The position numbers and the translations under genes were made by a program. Below are positions 34,629 through 46,919 of a DNA stretch of 64,000 nucleotides, piece by piece (positions within the stretch are counted from its first letter, which is position 1; each line of letters begins with the position of its first letter). This DNA is from Vicia villosa (lineage: Eukaryota > Streptophyta > Magnoliopsida > Fabales > Fabaceae): positions 10,546,646 through 10,610,645 of the forward strand of contig NC_081182.1 in assembly GCF_029867415.1 (NCBI RefSeq), written 5' to 3'. The notes beneath the pieces were generated by a model. It worked only from the letters and a program-made list of their open reading frames with translations. It made no database searches and was not told where the DNA came from.

Positions 34629-36599
34629 TCAAACAGCAGTTTTCTTGTTCCTGAAATTTTCCTTCATCATGGCAAATTTTTTCTTGCACTGATTCACAGT
34701 TTTCCCAGGTACAGCAGCAGATACTCGCTCCCATCTCTGATTAGCTTCTTTTGGAAAGGTTTTTAATGCTTGAACTAGTGCCCTTTCCTGCACTGCAGAC
34801 CACACGTCTGATTCAGAAACTTCTTGAGGGTCTTCCGAGCTAATGTTATTTGTAGTTGCCGTCGGTGTGGCTGTTGGAATCGGAGTTGCGGCTGGTATCG
34901 GTGTTTTTGAGGCAGTACTGTTTTCAGGTGTTGCGGCAGGTATGGATACCCCTTCCAATTCTTCTCTGGTGGTCAGTGGAGAAGCAATTGATTGTGCAGC
35001 AGGCTTCCTCTTCTCGAGAAATGTATCAAAAGCTTTGGCTGTATCTGGCTTTTGAAGGAGAACAGTTTTAGTTGCTTTCATTATATCTTCAACAGATCTT
35101 CCAGTGCCGATATATTCTGAAACAACCTCCCACCTCCTTGAAGTTCCTTTGGGAAACTTTTGAATTCCCTTCCTCAAAAGCTCGATCTCTTCTTTAGTCC
35201 AAGGTTTCTCCTTTTTCTCCGCGTAGCCAGCAAGAGAACTAAGGTTTCCATTAGCCTTGACAGTGCCATTTTGTTGAGTACTTTTGTCATCAGCCACATC
35301 TTTCTTGCAACCATCTTCCTTGTTACTAAGTGCATCTCTTAGAGCTTCTGCCTGCTCTAATACCTCTTTTCCTTCCATTTTCTCGCACAAGCCCCTCAAC
35401 CGATCCATATCAAATGACAAGCAAATCTTTTCTACATCGTCTTCAGAGATATCTAGTACGTGTTTTGACGAGATAGGTCCAGACAGATTTCGAAGGCGTG
35501 TTCGCTCCTTCCGCAAGAGTTTTTTCTCCTTCTCCCTCACTTTCTTCTGAGCCGAAGCAGTTTCAGCAGCTTTTTTATCTTCCTCAGCTTTCCTTAGTCT
35601 CTCCTCTTCTGCAATTCTAGCCGCTTCTTCCTCCTCCAACTTCTTTGCCAAGTACTTGGACTCCTTTTTCCTTTTCTTCTCTGCTTTTACCTCTTCCTTT
35701 CTTCTCAATATTCTAGGGTCCCTCTTATAAGCATTATCAACAAGAGTACGGATACGTGTATACTCTTCCTTCCTAGCTTTCTCAGACAATTTTGCATTCT
35801 GCCTTTCCATCCACCTTCTATGATCTCGAGAATCAGCTTGCTCGAGATCAAACTCATCCGACTGAGGAAACTCCCTCCAACTTTTAAACGAATACCAAAA
35901 ATTATAGAAACCATCAACATCCTTTATCGAAGTCTTATCATCACCAAGAGACGGAATCGGCTGATTAACCGACCACCGCCCATTCCTCATAAAGGCAGGA
36001 CCAAACACCTTAAAAAAATCCTGTGGAGCACAATCGGTAGGAATCTCATCATCAAACTCATCAGTCGAATCATAAATCCTCCTCTTAATAGGATCAACCA
36101 AAACCTCATACGCTTCCTGAATCGCCTTAAAATGAGTCTCAATCTCCTCCTTCTTCGCCTGCTTCCCAGCTTCAGTCTCCTCCGAAAGAAGCAAAGAAGC
36201 CTGCTTATCCGGATGAAATCTCAACGCAGTTTCTCGATAACTTTTCCGAATTTGATCCTCATTAGCAAGATACCTAAGATGACTCAACCCCAATAAAGCA
36301 TAATGATCTTGCTGCTGCTTCTCACCATCACCAGATTTCTTCTTACTCTTACTACTATAAGAATCAGACGGCAAATAAGCCTGATCCTTATCATCAACCA
36401 CTTTCTTAACATCAGCTTCTTTGTTTTCTTCTTCTTTCTTAACACCGCGCAGTTTAAGCGCTACAGCATGAAAAGAATGACCTGCCGGCTCAAATTTCGA
36501 CACCTTCAACGGAAGAGAATTCGACGAAACAAATATAGGTTTTCCATCTATAATCTCTGGTGAGTAAGTAATAAGACGATATGTTGATTGAACAGCCAT
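34629..36599 (-). CDS. Zuotin/ZRF-type DnaJ-SANT protein (GlsA-like, DNAJC2 family)
   Basis: An uninterrupted coding frame of 656 residues. I chose the Met at 36599 (MAVQSTYRLITYS) rather than an in-frame ATG ten codons upstream, because the short upstream extension is hydrophobic and unlike the family. Domains: J-domain at ~98-190 with HPD at ~129-131 (LRFHPDKQ); the zuotin-homology segment follows (DFFKVFGPAFMRNGRWS, FYNFWYSFKSWREFP); a long charged helix with KK/EE repeats (~270-375); then two SANT/Myb domains (KPWTKEEIELLRKGIQKFPK..RW at ~490; VWSAVQERALVQALKTFPK..RW at ~597-650). Homologues act with Hsp70 on ribosomes as the ribosome-associated complex and also bind chromatin; plant and algal GlsA affects asymmetric division. 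The linker before the second SANT domain is Pro/Ala/Thr rich. It appears intact. Confidence 0.95.
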   Translation of the reverse strand: MAVQSTYRLITYSPEIIDGKPIFVSSNSLPLKVSKFEPAGHSFHAVALKLRGVKKEEENKEADVKKVVDDKDQAYLPSDSYSSKSKKKSGDGEKQQQDHYALLGLSHLRYLANEDQIRKSYRETALRFHPDKQASLLLSEETEAGKQAKKEEIETHFKAIQEAYEVLVDPIKRRIYDSTDEFDDEIPTDCAPQDFFKVFGPAFMRNGRWSVNQPIPSLGDDKTSIKDVDGFYNFWYSFKSWREFPQSDEFDLEQADSRDHRRWMERQNAKLSEKARKEEYTRIRTLVDNAYKRDPRILRRKEEVKAEKKRKKESKYLAKKLEEEEAARIAEEERLRKAEEDKKAAETASAQKKVREKEKKLLRKERTRLRNLSGPISSKHVLDISEDDVEKICLSFDMDRLRGLCEKMEGKEVLEQAEALRDALSNKEDGCKKDVADDKSTQQNGTVKANGNLSSLAGYAEKKEKPWTKEEIELLRKGIQKFPKGTSRRWEVVSEYIGTGRSVEDIMKATKTVLLQKPDTAKAFDTFLEKRKPAAQSIASPLTTREELEGVSIPAATPENSTASKTPIPAATPIPTATPTATTNNISSEDPQEVSESDVWSAVQERALVQALKTFPKEANQRWERVSAAVPGKTVNQCKKKFAMMKENFRNKKTAV

Positions 36600-37060
36600 G
36601 ATAGTGGCTGGCAAACAAAATATAAACACGAATTTTTGATAACCTTCAACTTAAATTCAAATAAGTGCTTCAAATTTAAGCTCGTAATCACACCCCAACC
36701 TGATACAAAAAGAAAGAGAAATTCAAATAAGAAAATTTCGTGAAAACCTAGGTAGTTAATCGCGGCCAATAACGGCGGCGCAAGTGGAGTAGCCGCTGGC
36801 CGTTACAGCGACGGTAGGTATCGCTGCTTCAGATGTATTTAACGAGAGTAACGATTAAGATTTTTATGCGAAAAAAAGTACCTGGATAGAGGAAGCTGGA
36901 GAATTACGGTAGGAGGATGAACGGTGAAGAGGAATTGAAGAATTTCAGTGCGAAGGAGTATGAAGGAGCGGCGTGGTTGAATAACAGTGGCGGCTCCAAC
37001 ATAAATGTTGCTTCTAGGTTAAACGAAAAGGAGAAGGTTGAAGAAATAGGGAAATAGAAA
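36600..37060 (-). promoter_or_regulatory. Probable split 5' UTR of the DnaJ gene
   Basis: On the minus strand CTCTATCCAG is followed by GTACTTTTTTTC (about 36870-36890), a donor-like site, and TTTTTGTATCAG near 36700 is an acceptor-like site. This suggests a leader exon of up to ~150 bp upstream of 36882 and an intron of about 180 bp. Position of the transcription start is not known. The frame 36904-37119 is likely leader or promoter, not a gene. Confidence 0.45.
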
Positions 37061-37382
37061 AAGAAGTGAAAGTGTGGGCTCTTAAAAACCCAATCTATCC
37101 GCAAAAATAGTTGGGCCAAGTACTAGGGTTTGGAGAAACTTTCCAGCCACCCCAAATTAAACCTGCTCGTAAGCAATGCTTTTACCGTTATACCCCTTGC
37201 ATAATAATTTTGGTTTTTCGAAAAATACCTTCAAATACCAGATTTTTTTACATAGTACCAAATTTGACATGTTTATATGAAAAAATATCGGATATTGTAA
37301 AAATTATCTGATTATTTAAAGAAATACCGGTAAAAAAAGCATTGTTTTCTAGTAATTATCTGGTGCATGTAAACCGATTTTT

Positions 37383-38049
37383 GTAAAGGGGAAATTTTAT
37401 AGGACTGTGGTAAAATCTGCGATGTTGTCTGTAACAGAATGTTGGACGCTTAAGAATAAACACAAGAATAAAGTACGTGTAGCAGAGATGAGGATGTTGC
37501 ATTGGATGTGTGGTAAGACTAGAAAGAATAGGGTCAGAAATGAAAATATTAGAGAGAGTGTTTAAGTAGAACCTATAGTATAGAAGGGCTGCAGTTACCG
37601 TGCATAGATAAAAATCTATGCACCATGCATATATTATTATGGACCCTTGGATCATTGGATCAAATTCTAGACATCAATTGTTATTACTCGATACTCAATA
37701 CTCACCACTCAATACACAATACTCAATACTCAATACTAGATTAAAAGCATGATCCAATGGCTTATGTAGGCTTATGCATGGTGCATAAGTAAAATCCTTA
37801 TGCATATTAGCCAAAGCCGTATAGAAGGGTATGGAAAATAAAATGAGGTGGTTTTGGCATGTAGACAGAAGATCCATAGATTTTGTGATAAATAAAGTGG
37901 ATCAGATGGAGTAAAGTCGAACATCATTAAAAAGAGAAGTCATTAAAAAATATCTCAAGACTAACAATTTGGATAGAAGCATGGTTCTTGATAGAATATT
38001 ATGGCGAAAGTTGATTCATGTAACATATCCCACTTATTGGGATAAGTAA
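37383..38049 (+). pseudogene. RTE LINE reverse transcriptase C-terminus
   Basis: The frame reads KGKFYRTVVKSAMLSVTECW, then KVRVAEMRMLHWMCGKTRKN and RVRNENIRESV, a TAA, then VEPIV. After the MITE it resumes MENKMRWFWHVDRRSIDFV, KVDQME, TAA, and LDRSMVLDRILWRKLIHVTY. The motifs AEMRMLRWM-GKTR, LRWFGHV-RR and LW-LIHVADP are characteristic of the RTE clade. Several in-frame stops show it is dead. Confidence 0.85.
37587..37818. mobile_element. Small Mutator-like MITE, copy 1
   Basis: GTATAGAAG at 37578-37586 and 37819-37827 is a 9-bp duplication. The element starts GGCTGCAGTTACCGTGCATA and ends TATTAGCCAAAGCC. It is 232 bp and has a run of ACTCAATACTCAATACTCA in the middle. A sister copy lies at 39172-39382. 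Confidence 0.8.
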
Positions 38050-38792
38050 GGGTGCTCATAGGGTGGTTTGGGCGGTTTTTACGTAAAAAATCATCCGAAC
38101 ATCAAGAGAAAAAAGTGTGCGGTTCGATTTGGTTCGGTTGACTTTTAGTAATAAAATCGAATCAAACCAAATCAAGCCATTGCAGCTTGGGTTGGTTTGG
38201 TTTTTAAAATATATCTATTGAGACATACATACACATATAGATGACAACATAACTTCGTATTTAATCATTTATGTGTTATCAAATAACATAATTTATCATA
38301 TTTGGACAACAACTTTCCATTTAATATACATAAATAAGATTAGATAAAAGTGGAATAAAAAACATAAAATAGTAGCATAAAACAATATCAAAAACATTAA
38401 AATAAAATAGAAAAAAAAGAGGAGTGAAAGATTAGAGAAGATGAAAAAGAAAGAGCTAAAAAGAGAGAAGATGTTATAGAATAAGAGGAGCATTAAAAAC
38501 GTAATTGGAAGAGAAAATATTAAAATAAAAATAATAAGATGAAAAAGAAAGAACTTAATAGATGAGAGACTGAAGAAGAATAGGTCATATGTATTTGGAA
38601 AAGAAGATGAAAAAAAGACGCGATACCGCTAGGTGAGATTTGAGAAGACTTAAACTAAAACTTTTATGGTCCGTTTGGTGCGCAGGATATGATAGAGACA
38701 TGATAGGATATCAAGCAGGATAAAGATAAGATATGATACACACACGATGAAACTTATCCTATCATGTGTTTGGTTCACAAAGGATACATATA

Positions 38793-38795
<3 letters not shown>

Positions 38796-38871
<76 letters not shown>
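38796..38871. repeat. (TA)n microsatellite
   Basis: An uninterrupted TA dinucleotide run of about 76 bp. Confidence 0.95.
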
Positions 38872-38873
<2 letters not shown>

Positions 38874-39171
38874 CTTGTAAAACGATTATATTTTTTAAAA
38901 TTATTTTTTAAATTATTTTAAAATTTATAAATTGGTAAAAAAAAAATTTACAATTAAAAAAATTCATTGACAATATTTAGTAAATAATTTCAATCTATAA
39001 TATAAGAAAATTAATGGTTGTGGAAAAGTAAAAAATATCCTTATTTAATTTTTTGCCACCATAATAAAATTGTGGTTTTTTTTGTTTTTGCACCATAAAT
39101 TCCTTGATTTTATTATTAAAATAATAAAACTCTTATATTTTATCAAACTTATCAAATCTCTCTCCATTCTC

Positions 39172-39382
39172 GGGTGTAGTTACCGTGCATACATAAAAAT
39201 CTATGCACCATGCATAGATTATTATGGACCCTTGGATCATTAGATCAAATTCTAGACATCAATTATTATTACTCAATACTCACCACTCAATACTCAATAC
39301 TGAATTAAAAATATGATCCAATGACTTATGTAGGCTTATGCATGGTGCATAAGTAAATTCCTTATGCATATTAGCCAAAGCC
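39172..39382. mobile_element. Small Mutator-like MITE, copy 2
   Basis: CTCCATTCTC at 39162-39171 and 39383-39392 is a perfect 10-bp duplication. The body starts GGGTGTAGTTACCGTGCATA and ends ATTAGCCAAAGCC, and matches copy 1 (37587-37818) over nearly its full length. Confidence 0.85.
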
Positions 39383-41039
39383 CTCCATTCTCTATTTTTT
39401 TTCTTCTCTTTCATCACTTTCTCACTTCTTTCTTCCACAAAAAAAAAATTATTATTGATATATATTTTTTTATATGCGAAAAGTGATATTTATGATCGAA
39501 ATATTTTTTGTCAAAAATGATATAGGGAAAAATTTATTCAAAATATCTATTATTGATCTAATTATTTTTATATAAGAAAATTTAATATTGATCCAAATAT
39601 TTTTGTAAATAACACCTAAATAAAAATAATATTTGTATACGGAGAAAATCTATTATTTACGAAAAATGATATTTATGATTCAAATATTTTTTTATTCAAA
39701 AATGATATACGAGAATAAATCTACTATTGATCTAAATATTTTTATATATGAAATTTACTATTGATTCAGATATTTTTGTAAATGATACTTAAACAAAAAT
39801 GAAGTTTGTATACGAGAAAAAATCAATGATTGATCTAAATATTTTTATATACGAAAAAATGTCATTTATGATCCAAATATTTTTTATTCAAAAATGGAAT
39901 AGGCAAAAAAATTATCTATAATTTAAGAAAATTAATGGTTGTGGAAAAGTCAAAAATACTCTTATTTGATTTTTTGTCACCACATTAAAATTGTGGTTTT
40001 TTGGTCTTTGCATCACAAAGTTCTTAATTTTATTAGGCTTAAATGCACTTTTGGTCCCCCTATTTTTAAGTTTTTTAAGTTATAGTCCCTCTATTTTAAA
40101 AGTCAGGTTTCTGGTCCCTAAACTTTACCTTACTCAGAATTTTGTTAGTCCCCCTCCAAATTTGCATAGCTGGCTGTGATGATTGGGATTAAAAAAATAT
40201 TTTTAATTACGTGGCATTAGTGACTAGATAATTTTATTATTCAATATTTTATTATTAAGTCTCAAGTTAATTAATTAATTTTTATTCTTAAAATTAATAC
40301 TTAAAAGTGGTATTAGCATCTGGATTATTTTATTATTTAACTTTTTTTATTAAGTCTAAAGTTAATTAATTATTTTTTACTTTTAAAATTAATTAATAAT
40401 TAATACTTATTAAAAGATATACTATGAACCCAATTCTTTTGGCCCACTCATTTATTTTTCAATTCAAACTATTGCATAGATTAGGCTTTATAAACATGTT
40501 TTATCTTGATGTTGTCTTTGATCATGTTTTATCTTGATGTTGTCTTCAGTCATGTTTTATCTTGATGCCCTTCAGTCATGTTTTATCCTGGTTGGCTTCA
40601 ATCATGTTTTATCTTGATGTTCCTCAGCATGTTTTATCTTGATGTCCTCAATCATGTTTTACCTTGATTGTCCTTTGATAGTTCTTCAGTCATGTTTCAC
40701 CTTGATTGTCCGTTTAATACAGCCTCGTTCATGTTTTATCTTGGGCATCTCATATATTCTTTTCCCGAAGTTCAATCACGCTTTACCCTGATTACCTTTG
40801 TTGACTATCTTTCCTCTCCGATTTCATTCACATTTTACTCTTAAATGTCTTTGGTGTGATCGCTTGTTTCAAGCCTTATTCCCCACAGAATTCAGAGTGT
40901 CTCATATCATATTGCATTCAAAAAGTGTCCATTGCATTCATGTCATAAGCATTGTTGCGGCGATCTTAGGACAAAAATTGTGTACTTTGTATTTAAGTCT
41001 CTTCACATCTTCGATAGAAGAAACTTAAATAGGGGCATC

Positions 41040-44000
41040 TGTCGCACCTCAATTTTTGCCCTACGAATTTCATTCATCTGGTCATATTGCATTCATATTT
41101 GGTATACATTTAAATCGTCGCATTTATTTTTTATTTGCATTTTTTCTTTATTAGGTTTGAAATTTTATCTTTTGTAATTAATAAGTAGTTTTGTTTCATT
41201 TGATTTTTCTTTTTTTTGTCATCTTATATTATCATTATTATTATCTTGATTATTATTATTAGATTTTATTATTATTATTATTACTAAATTCTTTTTTAGA
41301 AAAATATTTAATACAAAAAAAGAGAGTTTTTTTTTATAAGTTGGGCCCAAATTACATTTTTCTTTTAAGCCCATTTTTATTTTCTTACAATAGAACAAAA
41401 CATAAACAAAAAGAGGTCCTTCTTTTTCTAATCTCTATCCCACGCTTCCTGCTCACTTTGTGCCGTCATTATCAATCCCTGCTATCTCTTGCTGCACCAT
41501 TAGACCTGCAAAACACTGCATAATGTGTCCAAAAACTCTGCCCCTGTATCAGTCCAAAAATTTCACCAAAATGTTCCTACACAAACCTGCAGAGAGAAAG
41601 GGCATGAATCAGTTAACAAATATGTTCAAATTTGATTCCAATTTTCCCCCCAAACTCTTTCAATTCTTCTATAAAAACAAGAACAAAAACACAGCAAAGG
41701 GAAAAGAAAAAAACGACAAGGAAAAGCAATAAAAAACTCGGCAGAAAACTTGTTGATCTTCCTCCAAACTTTTTCACCAAATCCACCTCCATAAACATGT
41801 CACCCTTACAATGCTAACTGAACTTTCATCACACAACTTCATAACTTCCCTGAGTCACTACTCCCTCAGCCTACACTAAACTCACAACATCAACTCATAA
41901 TCAGAACCTTCTTACCTTCCTTACAATCAACAACCATCCATTCAATCTTTCAATATCATCTTCAAATCCTCACACACCCCTTCAAAAAACAACTCTCAGC
42001 ATACTCAGAACCAACACAACATCGCACGCATCCCTCAACACAACAAATCAACAACAAGAACCGCAGGAAGCAGAGCTCAGTAACAACATAAGCGAATCCA
42101 GAAGAGAAACGAACATACTCAAGGAGAAAAGGATTCGAACAGAGTAACGAGTACTTACTTTCATTAGCTTTTTATTTTATGCTTGCAACACCATATAATC
42201 TTCCTGTAATATTTGAATCTTAATGGTTTGGGGTTTAAATTTGGGGATGAATGGGTGTTAGGGTATCTGTTTGATTGCTTTTGCACTTTACCTGTTTGTT
42301 GTGTTTGCGAAATCGATTTGAACTTGAGAGAGTGCAGTGAGCTAAGAGCGAGAGATCGAGAATCTGTTGAGAGAGATTCGAGATCGACAGAGAGTTGTGA
42401 GAGAGAGCCCTCGCGAGAGAGGCGGAGATGGAATACTTTTCTTGTTGAGATGTTTCGTTCACTGAGAGATTTTGATTTGAGTTGAACAATCGAGAATTTG
42501 AGAGATCCTTCGCTGTTCCACCATTGCCATCGAGAGAAAGAGTTGAAGCGTGAGGTTCTCTTTTTTCTTTGTTTGAAAAGCAGAGCGATGAAACAGAGAG
42601 AGGCAAGGAGGAACGGCTTGTTAGATTTTTGTGTTAGGGTTTTTGGTGTTCTAAATTCAATTGGGTTTAGGCCCAATTCGTTTTGCTTTTGCATCACCCA
42701 TTTCTCTTTTATACCCCATGTTACTTCTGTTTTTTTAGCCCATTTGATTTGATTTTTGTTTTATTTTGTTTCTATGTTAAAAATCTAATTGTTTTCATTT
42801 TCTTATATATGTTAAAATACAAAAACATGTCTTTATTTTAAATCAGATTTTATTTTCATTTTTATATTAAAATCCCAAAAATATTTTTATCATGTAGATT
42901 TGTTAGATTTTACTTGTATTAAAGTACCAAAAATATTATATTAATCTCGACCCAAAAAAAAGAATAAATAAATCTTGGTCCAATGCCAAGTGGTTACAAA
43001 TAATTTCTCGATCCAACGTCGAGTTTTCTTCTTTTCAAAAACCTTTTTCTTAAATCGAAAGATCTTGTGACAAGAAGTGTACACCTCTTGAATACCTCGA
43101 TTCTTTTGGATTAACACATTTTTTTAAACCTTTCTTTAATTAAATCGAAAGATCTTGTGACAAGGGGTGAACACCTCTTGAATACCCTGATCTTTTGAAA
43201 CTAAAACACATTAATAAAATCAAAGTGATCAAGTGACAAGAAGTGCACACCTCTTGAATACCTTCGATCCTTTGAATCAAACAATAAAAAACTTTCTTAA
43301 TCAAATCAAAGAAATCAAGTGACAAGAAGTGCACACCTCTTGAATACCTTGATTTTCTTGAACCAAAACTCTTTAATTAATCAAAGTGATCCTGTGACAA
43401 GAAGTGCACACCTCTTGAATACCTTGATCCTTTAAATAAAAATACATTAATCAAACCGAAAGATCTTGTGACAAGAAGTGCACACCTCTTGAATACCCTG
43501 ATCTTTCGAACCAAAATTAATTAACAAGGACAACAAGTGACAATGGGGCTCGCTCCTGTTCAATACCTTGGGTAAAGACGCGCTAGGTGCACACCTATGC
43601 TCAATCCTTTGCTAAACGTCCGCAAAAACATCCTTTAAAACACAACTTCAATCTCATTCAACCTTTTTTGCCTTATGGCTTTTAAAAATCTTTTCATAAA
43701 CGAGACTCTTAATCAATCTTCAATACGAACATACTTCCACATGTGAAGATCGAACATCTTCCACTCGAATGCGATGATGGCCAAAATCATGTCTTATCTT
43801 GATTTAGTCATCCATTCTTGTAGTGATATCATATCCATGTGCGCGTAGTATTTCCATTTGAAAGCGATCGAGTACCTCTCGCTAAAATCAACCAACAAAT
43901 CTTTTCGTGGTTCTTCGTCCGAACTACGATTGCTCTGACTTTCCCATTGCACTAGGGAATACGTAGGCACAAGATACAAACGTCTTGGCGAGCATAATAA

Positions 44001-44358
44001 TAAAAAAAAATCTTTTCTTTTTCTTCATAATAATAAAAAACCTAAAAAACTCTTTCTTTTATCTTTCTTCGATTAATAAGCAAAAGAACGCAAACAACAT
44101 TACGCTAACACTCAAACACGAAACTAACTAAATGGGTCCCATCGAGTACGATGGAGGTGAGGGGTGCTAATACCTTCCCCTTGCTTAACCGACTCCCGAA
44201 CCCTAATTTGGTTGCGATGACCATCTTATCCGTTTTCTTTTTATTCGTGGGTTTTATCGATATTTTCCCTTTCCTTCTTGGAATAAATAAAGTTCGGTGG
44301 CGACTCTGTTGTACTCTGAGCGCGCGAAAGCGCGTCGAGTCACATTTTTACCGCTACA
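41040..44358 (+). repeat. LARD-2 LTR, left copy
   Basis: 3319 bp, from TGTCGCACCTC to TTACCGCTACA. It includes a GA-rich CGAGAGAGG block near 42360-42430, a tandem block near 43050-43510, the phrase GAATACGTAGGCAC, and CTGAGCGCGCGAAAGCGCG near its end. Open frames on both strands here are identical in the other LTR and resemble no known family. Confidence 0.95.
43050..43515. repeat. Tandem repeats within LARD-2 LTR
   Basis: About six copies of GATCTTGTGACAAGAAGTGC followed by ACACCTCTTGAATACC, spaced 65-90 bp. CTTGTGACAAG is a short palindrome. The same array is at 50127-50592 in the right LTR. Confidence 0.9.
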
Positions 44359-44363
44359 GAAAG

Positions 44364-44382
44364 TGGCGACTCTGCTGGGGAC
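44364..44382 (+). other. LARD-2 primer-binding site
   Basis: TGGCGACTCTGCTGGGGAC starts five bases after the left LTR and is identical to the LARD-1 site at 23329-23347. Confidence 0.85.
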
Positions 44383-46900
44383 ATCCTAAGAGAGTCAACC
44401 CTAGTTTAGTTTGTTTTGTATTTGAGTGTTTGCTTTTGTTTGTTTATTCTTATGTTCTTTATGCTTGTTCTTATATTCTTTATGTTTACTCTTTTTTTGT
44501 TTATGTTTCTTTACTCTTGCTTTATCGCTTTTATTTTATTTTTGTATATACTCAATTGTGGGTATGGGAATGATACTTGAGTGAAGCTCTCAACCCGAGC
44601 TTTGAAAAACAAGAGAAAAACATAAGTTAGGAGGTGGTTGTGTAGTGCTAGTCCCCAAGGTGAACACCTTGAATGGCTAATACGAGAACCCCACTTGGAG
44701 GAGACTTAGTCATGAAATTTGTCATAAGATGGTTCGCCCATCGCATGGCAGAAATCTGATTTCGTCGCTAACTCCAAGGACCTTTAGAAACCGTTCCATC
44801 TATGGTGATGTAGACATCTCTACTATCAAAAACCTTAGAGCTAACCTTGTGAGGGGATTCTTGGGTAAAAGAACATAGAATTGTCTTATTATAAGAAGCT
44901 TTCCTCAGTAGGTTCTGTTATCCATTTACATTTATCATTTTAATTCAATCTTTGTATAGCATCGTGTTGTATTCCATATCATATGACATTGCATCATTCA
45001 TGCATGTAAAAAAAAAAAATCATGCTTCTGCATTCATACATCCAAGTTGTCAACAAAAGACTCATTTCATTTGTCGTCACCCTCAAGTGGTCTGTCTACT
45101 GTCAAGTTGATTCCTCAACACATTGAACTAGAGGCATGAATCTGAAGACTAAGGAAGAACTTCAACGAGGCCAAGATTTGCTAAGAGTGGAATTTATCCA
45201 ATTGAAGAGCCAATATATCAGTCATGATGGATCATCCTCGTCACTGATTATTTCACTAGGCCATGTTTCCTTACTGTTTGCAATTCACTTGTTGGTACTA
45301 TGTGCTACCTTTAATGTTGTTTGTTTCAAAATGTTAATTTTAATGAAATGAGCATTGCATATTTGAATCAATCCATTTACATCCATTGTGTGCTTCTTTA
45401 TGCTTTATGTTTCAAAAAAAAAACAAAAAATATATCTCTTGTTCGCTTTCTTTAACAAACTTGTGTTTTATGCAAAGATTGGAGGGAGGATGATGACAAC
45501 GAAATACCCAAATTGTTGAACTGTATGCTTTTAAATAAAACTTTGCTGATGATGTACAGGCATTGTTTCAATCCCCAAACACTGGAGAAATAAGGAAGTT
45601 AATCCCTAGTCAACCCCCTTTGAGCCTTCGAAGTTGGAGTTTCTTTTTAACAGAAAAACCCGCAATTTTAACCTGGGGCAGGGTAGTTCTCAGTTAATTT
45701 ATTTGTGCATTCAATTCAAGAGAATCATAAAGTACACCTTCCAATAAGGGTTTCAATCAAAAGTGACCGAGATGGTTATCATCAATCATTATCAAGGCAG
45801 TCACTATCTTTCCAAATACAAAAAAATATATTTCAAAAAAAAAAAGTCTGCTAAGTCAAAACCTACGAAGGAGACTTAGGCAAAACTGGGACATCCCGCT
45901 GACTGTAATCTCAAAAATAAACAGTTCAGGCAAAAGTTAGGGATATCAAAAGAAAAAAGAGAAGTCAATAAATTCTTGAACAACAACAAAAGTGTTGTGA
46001 CTAGCAAAAAGAAGAAGTGACTGCCGTCTCAAAGATTCCCTTGGTCTTTAAACCATCATCATTATCATAGGTGCGATTCCAAAACCTCTTGGAACCTGAA
46101 TGCATAATTTGAATTAACTGAGCGTAGGATTGGAGATCATCACGAAGAATGGGGTGGGTACAAATATACTTTGAGCCTATATCCTTTGTTTCTAAAACCG
46201 TGAACCAAACCACGTTACAACCTTCAAAAGACCTAATTGAAGCAAGGTTTATTTTGAAAGCATACTACAACAAGGTTGCGTTAACCTGACTCCTAAAGAT
46301 CTTTGCAAATTGTTTGTTTTACCATACCTTTTGCTTTATCCATCAATTTGAATGTCTAGACAACTGTGTTTGGACCTTTGATTCATTTTCTTTACATCAA
46401 TAACATCATTCCAATAATGACTTTGATTTCAAAATATGCTTTGATCATTGCATTAAAATTACCATTTTTTAATGAACATTTTATTTGTAAGTACTCTTCT
46501 TCAAGGAAGTTCAAACAGTCGAGAAACTTGATAAGTGATCCTATCAGGGGCACGTTACTTCAAGATCCTGTTATTCAAAAGTTATACTGGGGGCAAGTAT
46601 TACCGACATTCATTTCAAGAGCTGAAGCAACAATCAGTTAAAGATCAGTCAGTGAGGGGCATTCTTCTTCAGCGACCCCCATGCAGTTTAGCAGTCCTTC
46701 TCAAAGGGATCATCGGTGTGACATAACAGAGTTGGCAATGTTCTTGTGTTGAGGAATCAGAATTCCAATCTTCCTTCACAAAGAGTCTACCTCAGTTATT
46801 ATAATCAATTGCGTTGCATTCATCATTCATGTATCATGCATTGAAAGAATTATATATCATGCATACCCATGCGCCTTTTCCCAACCCTTGTTGTTTGTAA
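44383..46900 (+). other. LARD-2 internal non-coding region
   Basis: No gag, protease, reverse transcriptase or integrase motif is visible in any frame. Blocks at about 45550-45700, 45848-45945 and 46135-46300 resemble LARD-1 25660-25830, 26085-26200 and 26395-26560 (for example CATTGTTTCAAT-CCCAAAC and GGGGCAGGGTAG). Confidence 0.7.
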
Positions 46901-46919
46901 TATCTCACCTTATGGTTTA

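Noticed and set aside
36904..37119. 71-residue frame upstream of the DnaJ gene
   Set aside because: It lies in the probable leader/promoter of the DnaJ gene, has low complexity (Phe/Ser rich) and no homologue I recognise.
42164..42752. Frames of up to 177 residues in the LARD-2 LTR, on both strands
   Set aside because: They are identical in both LTRs simply because the LTRs are identical, overlap on opposite strands, and show no known domain.
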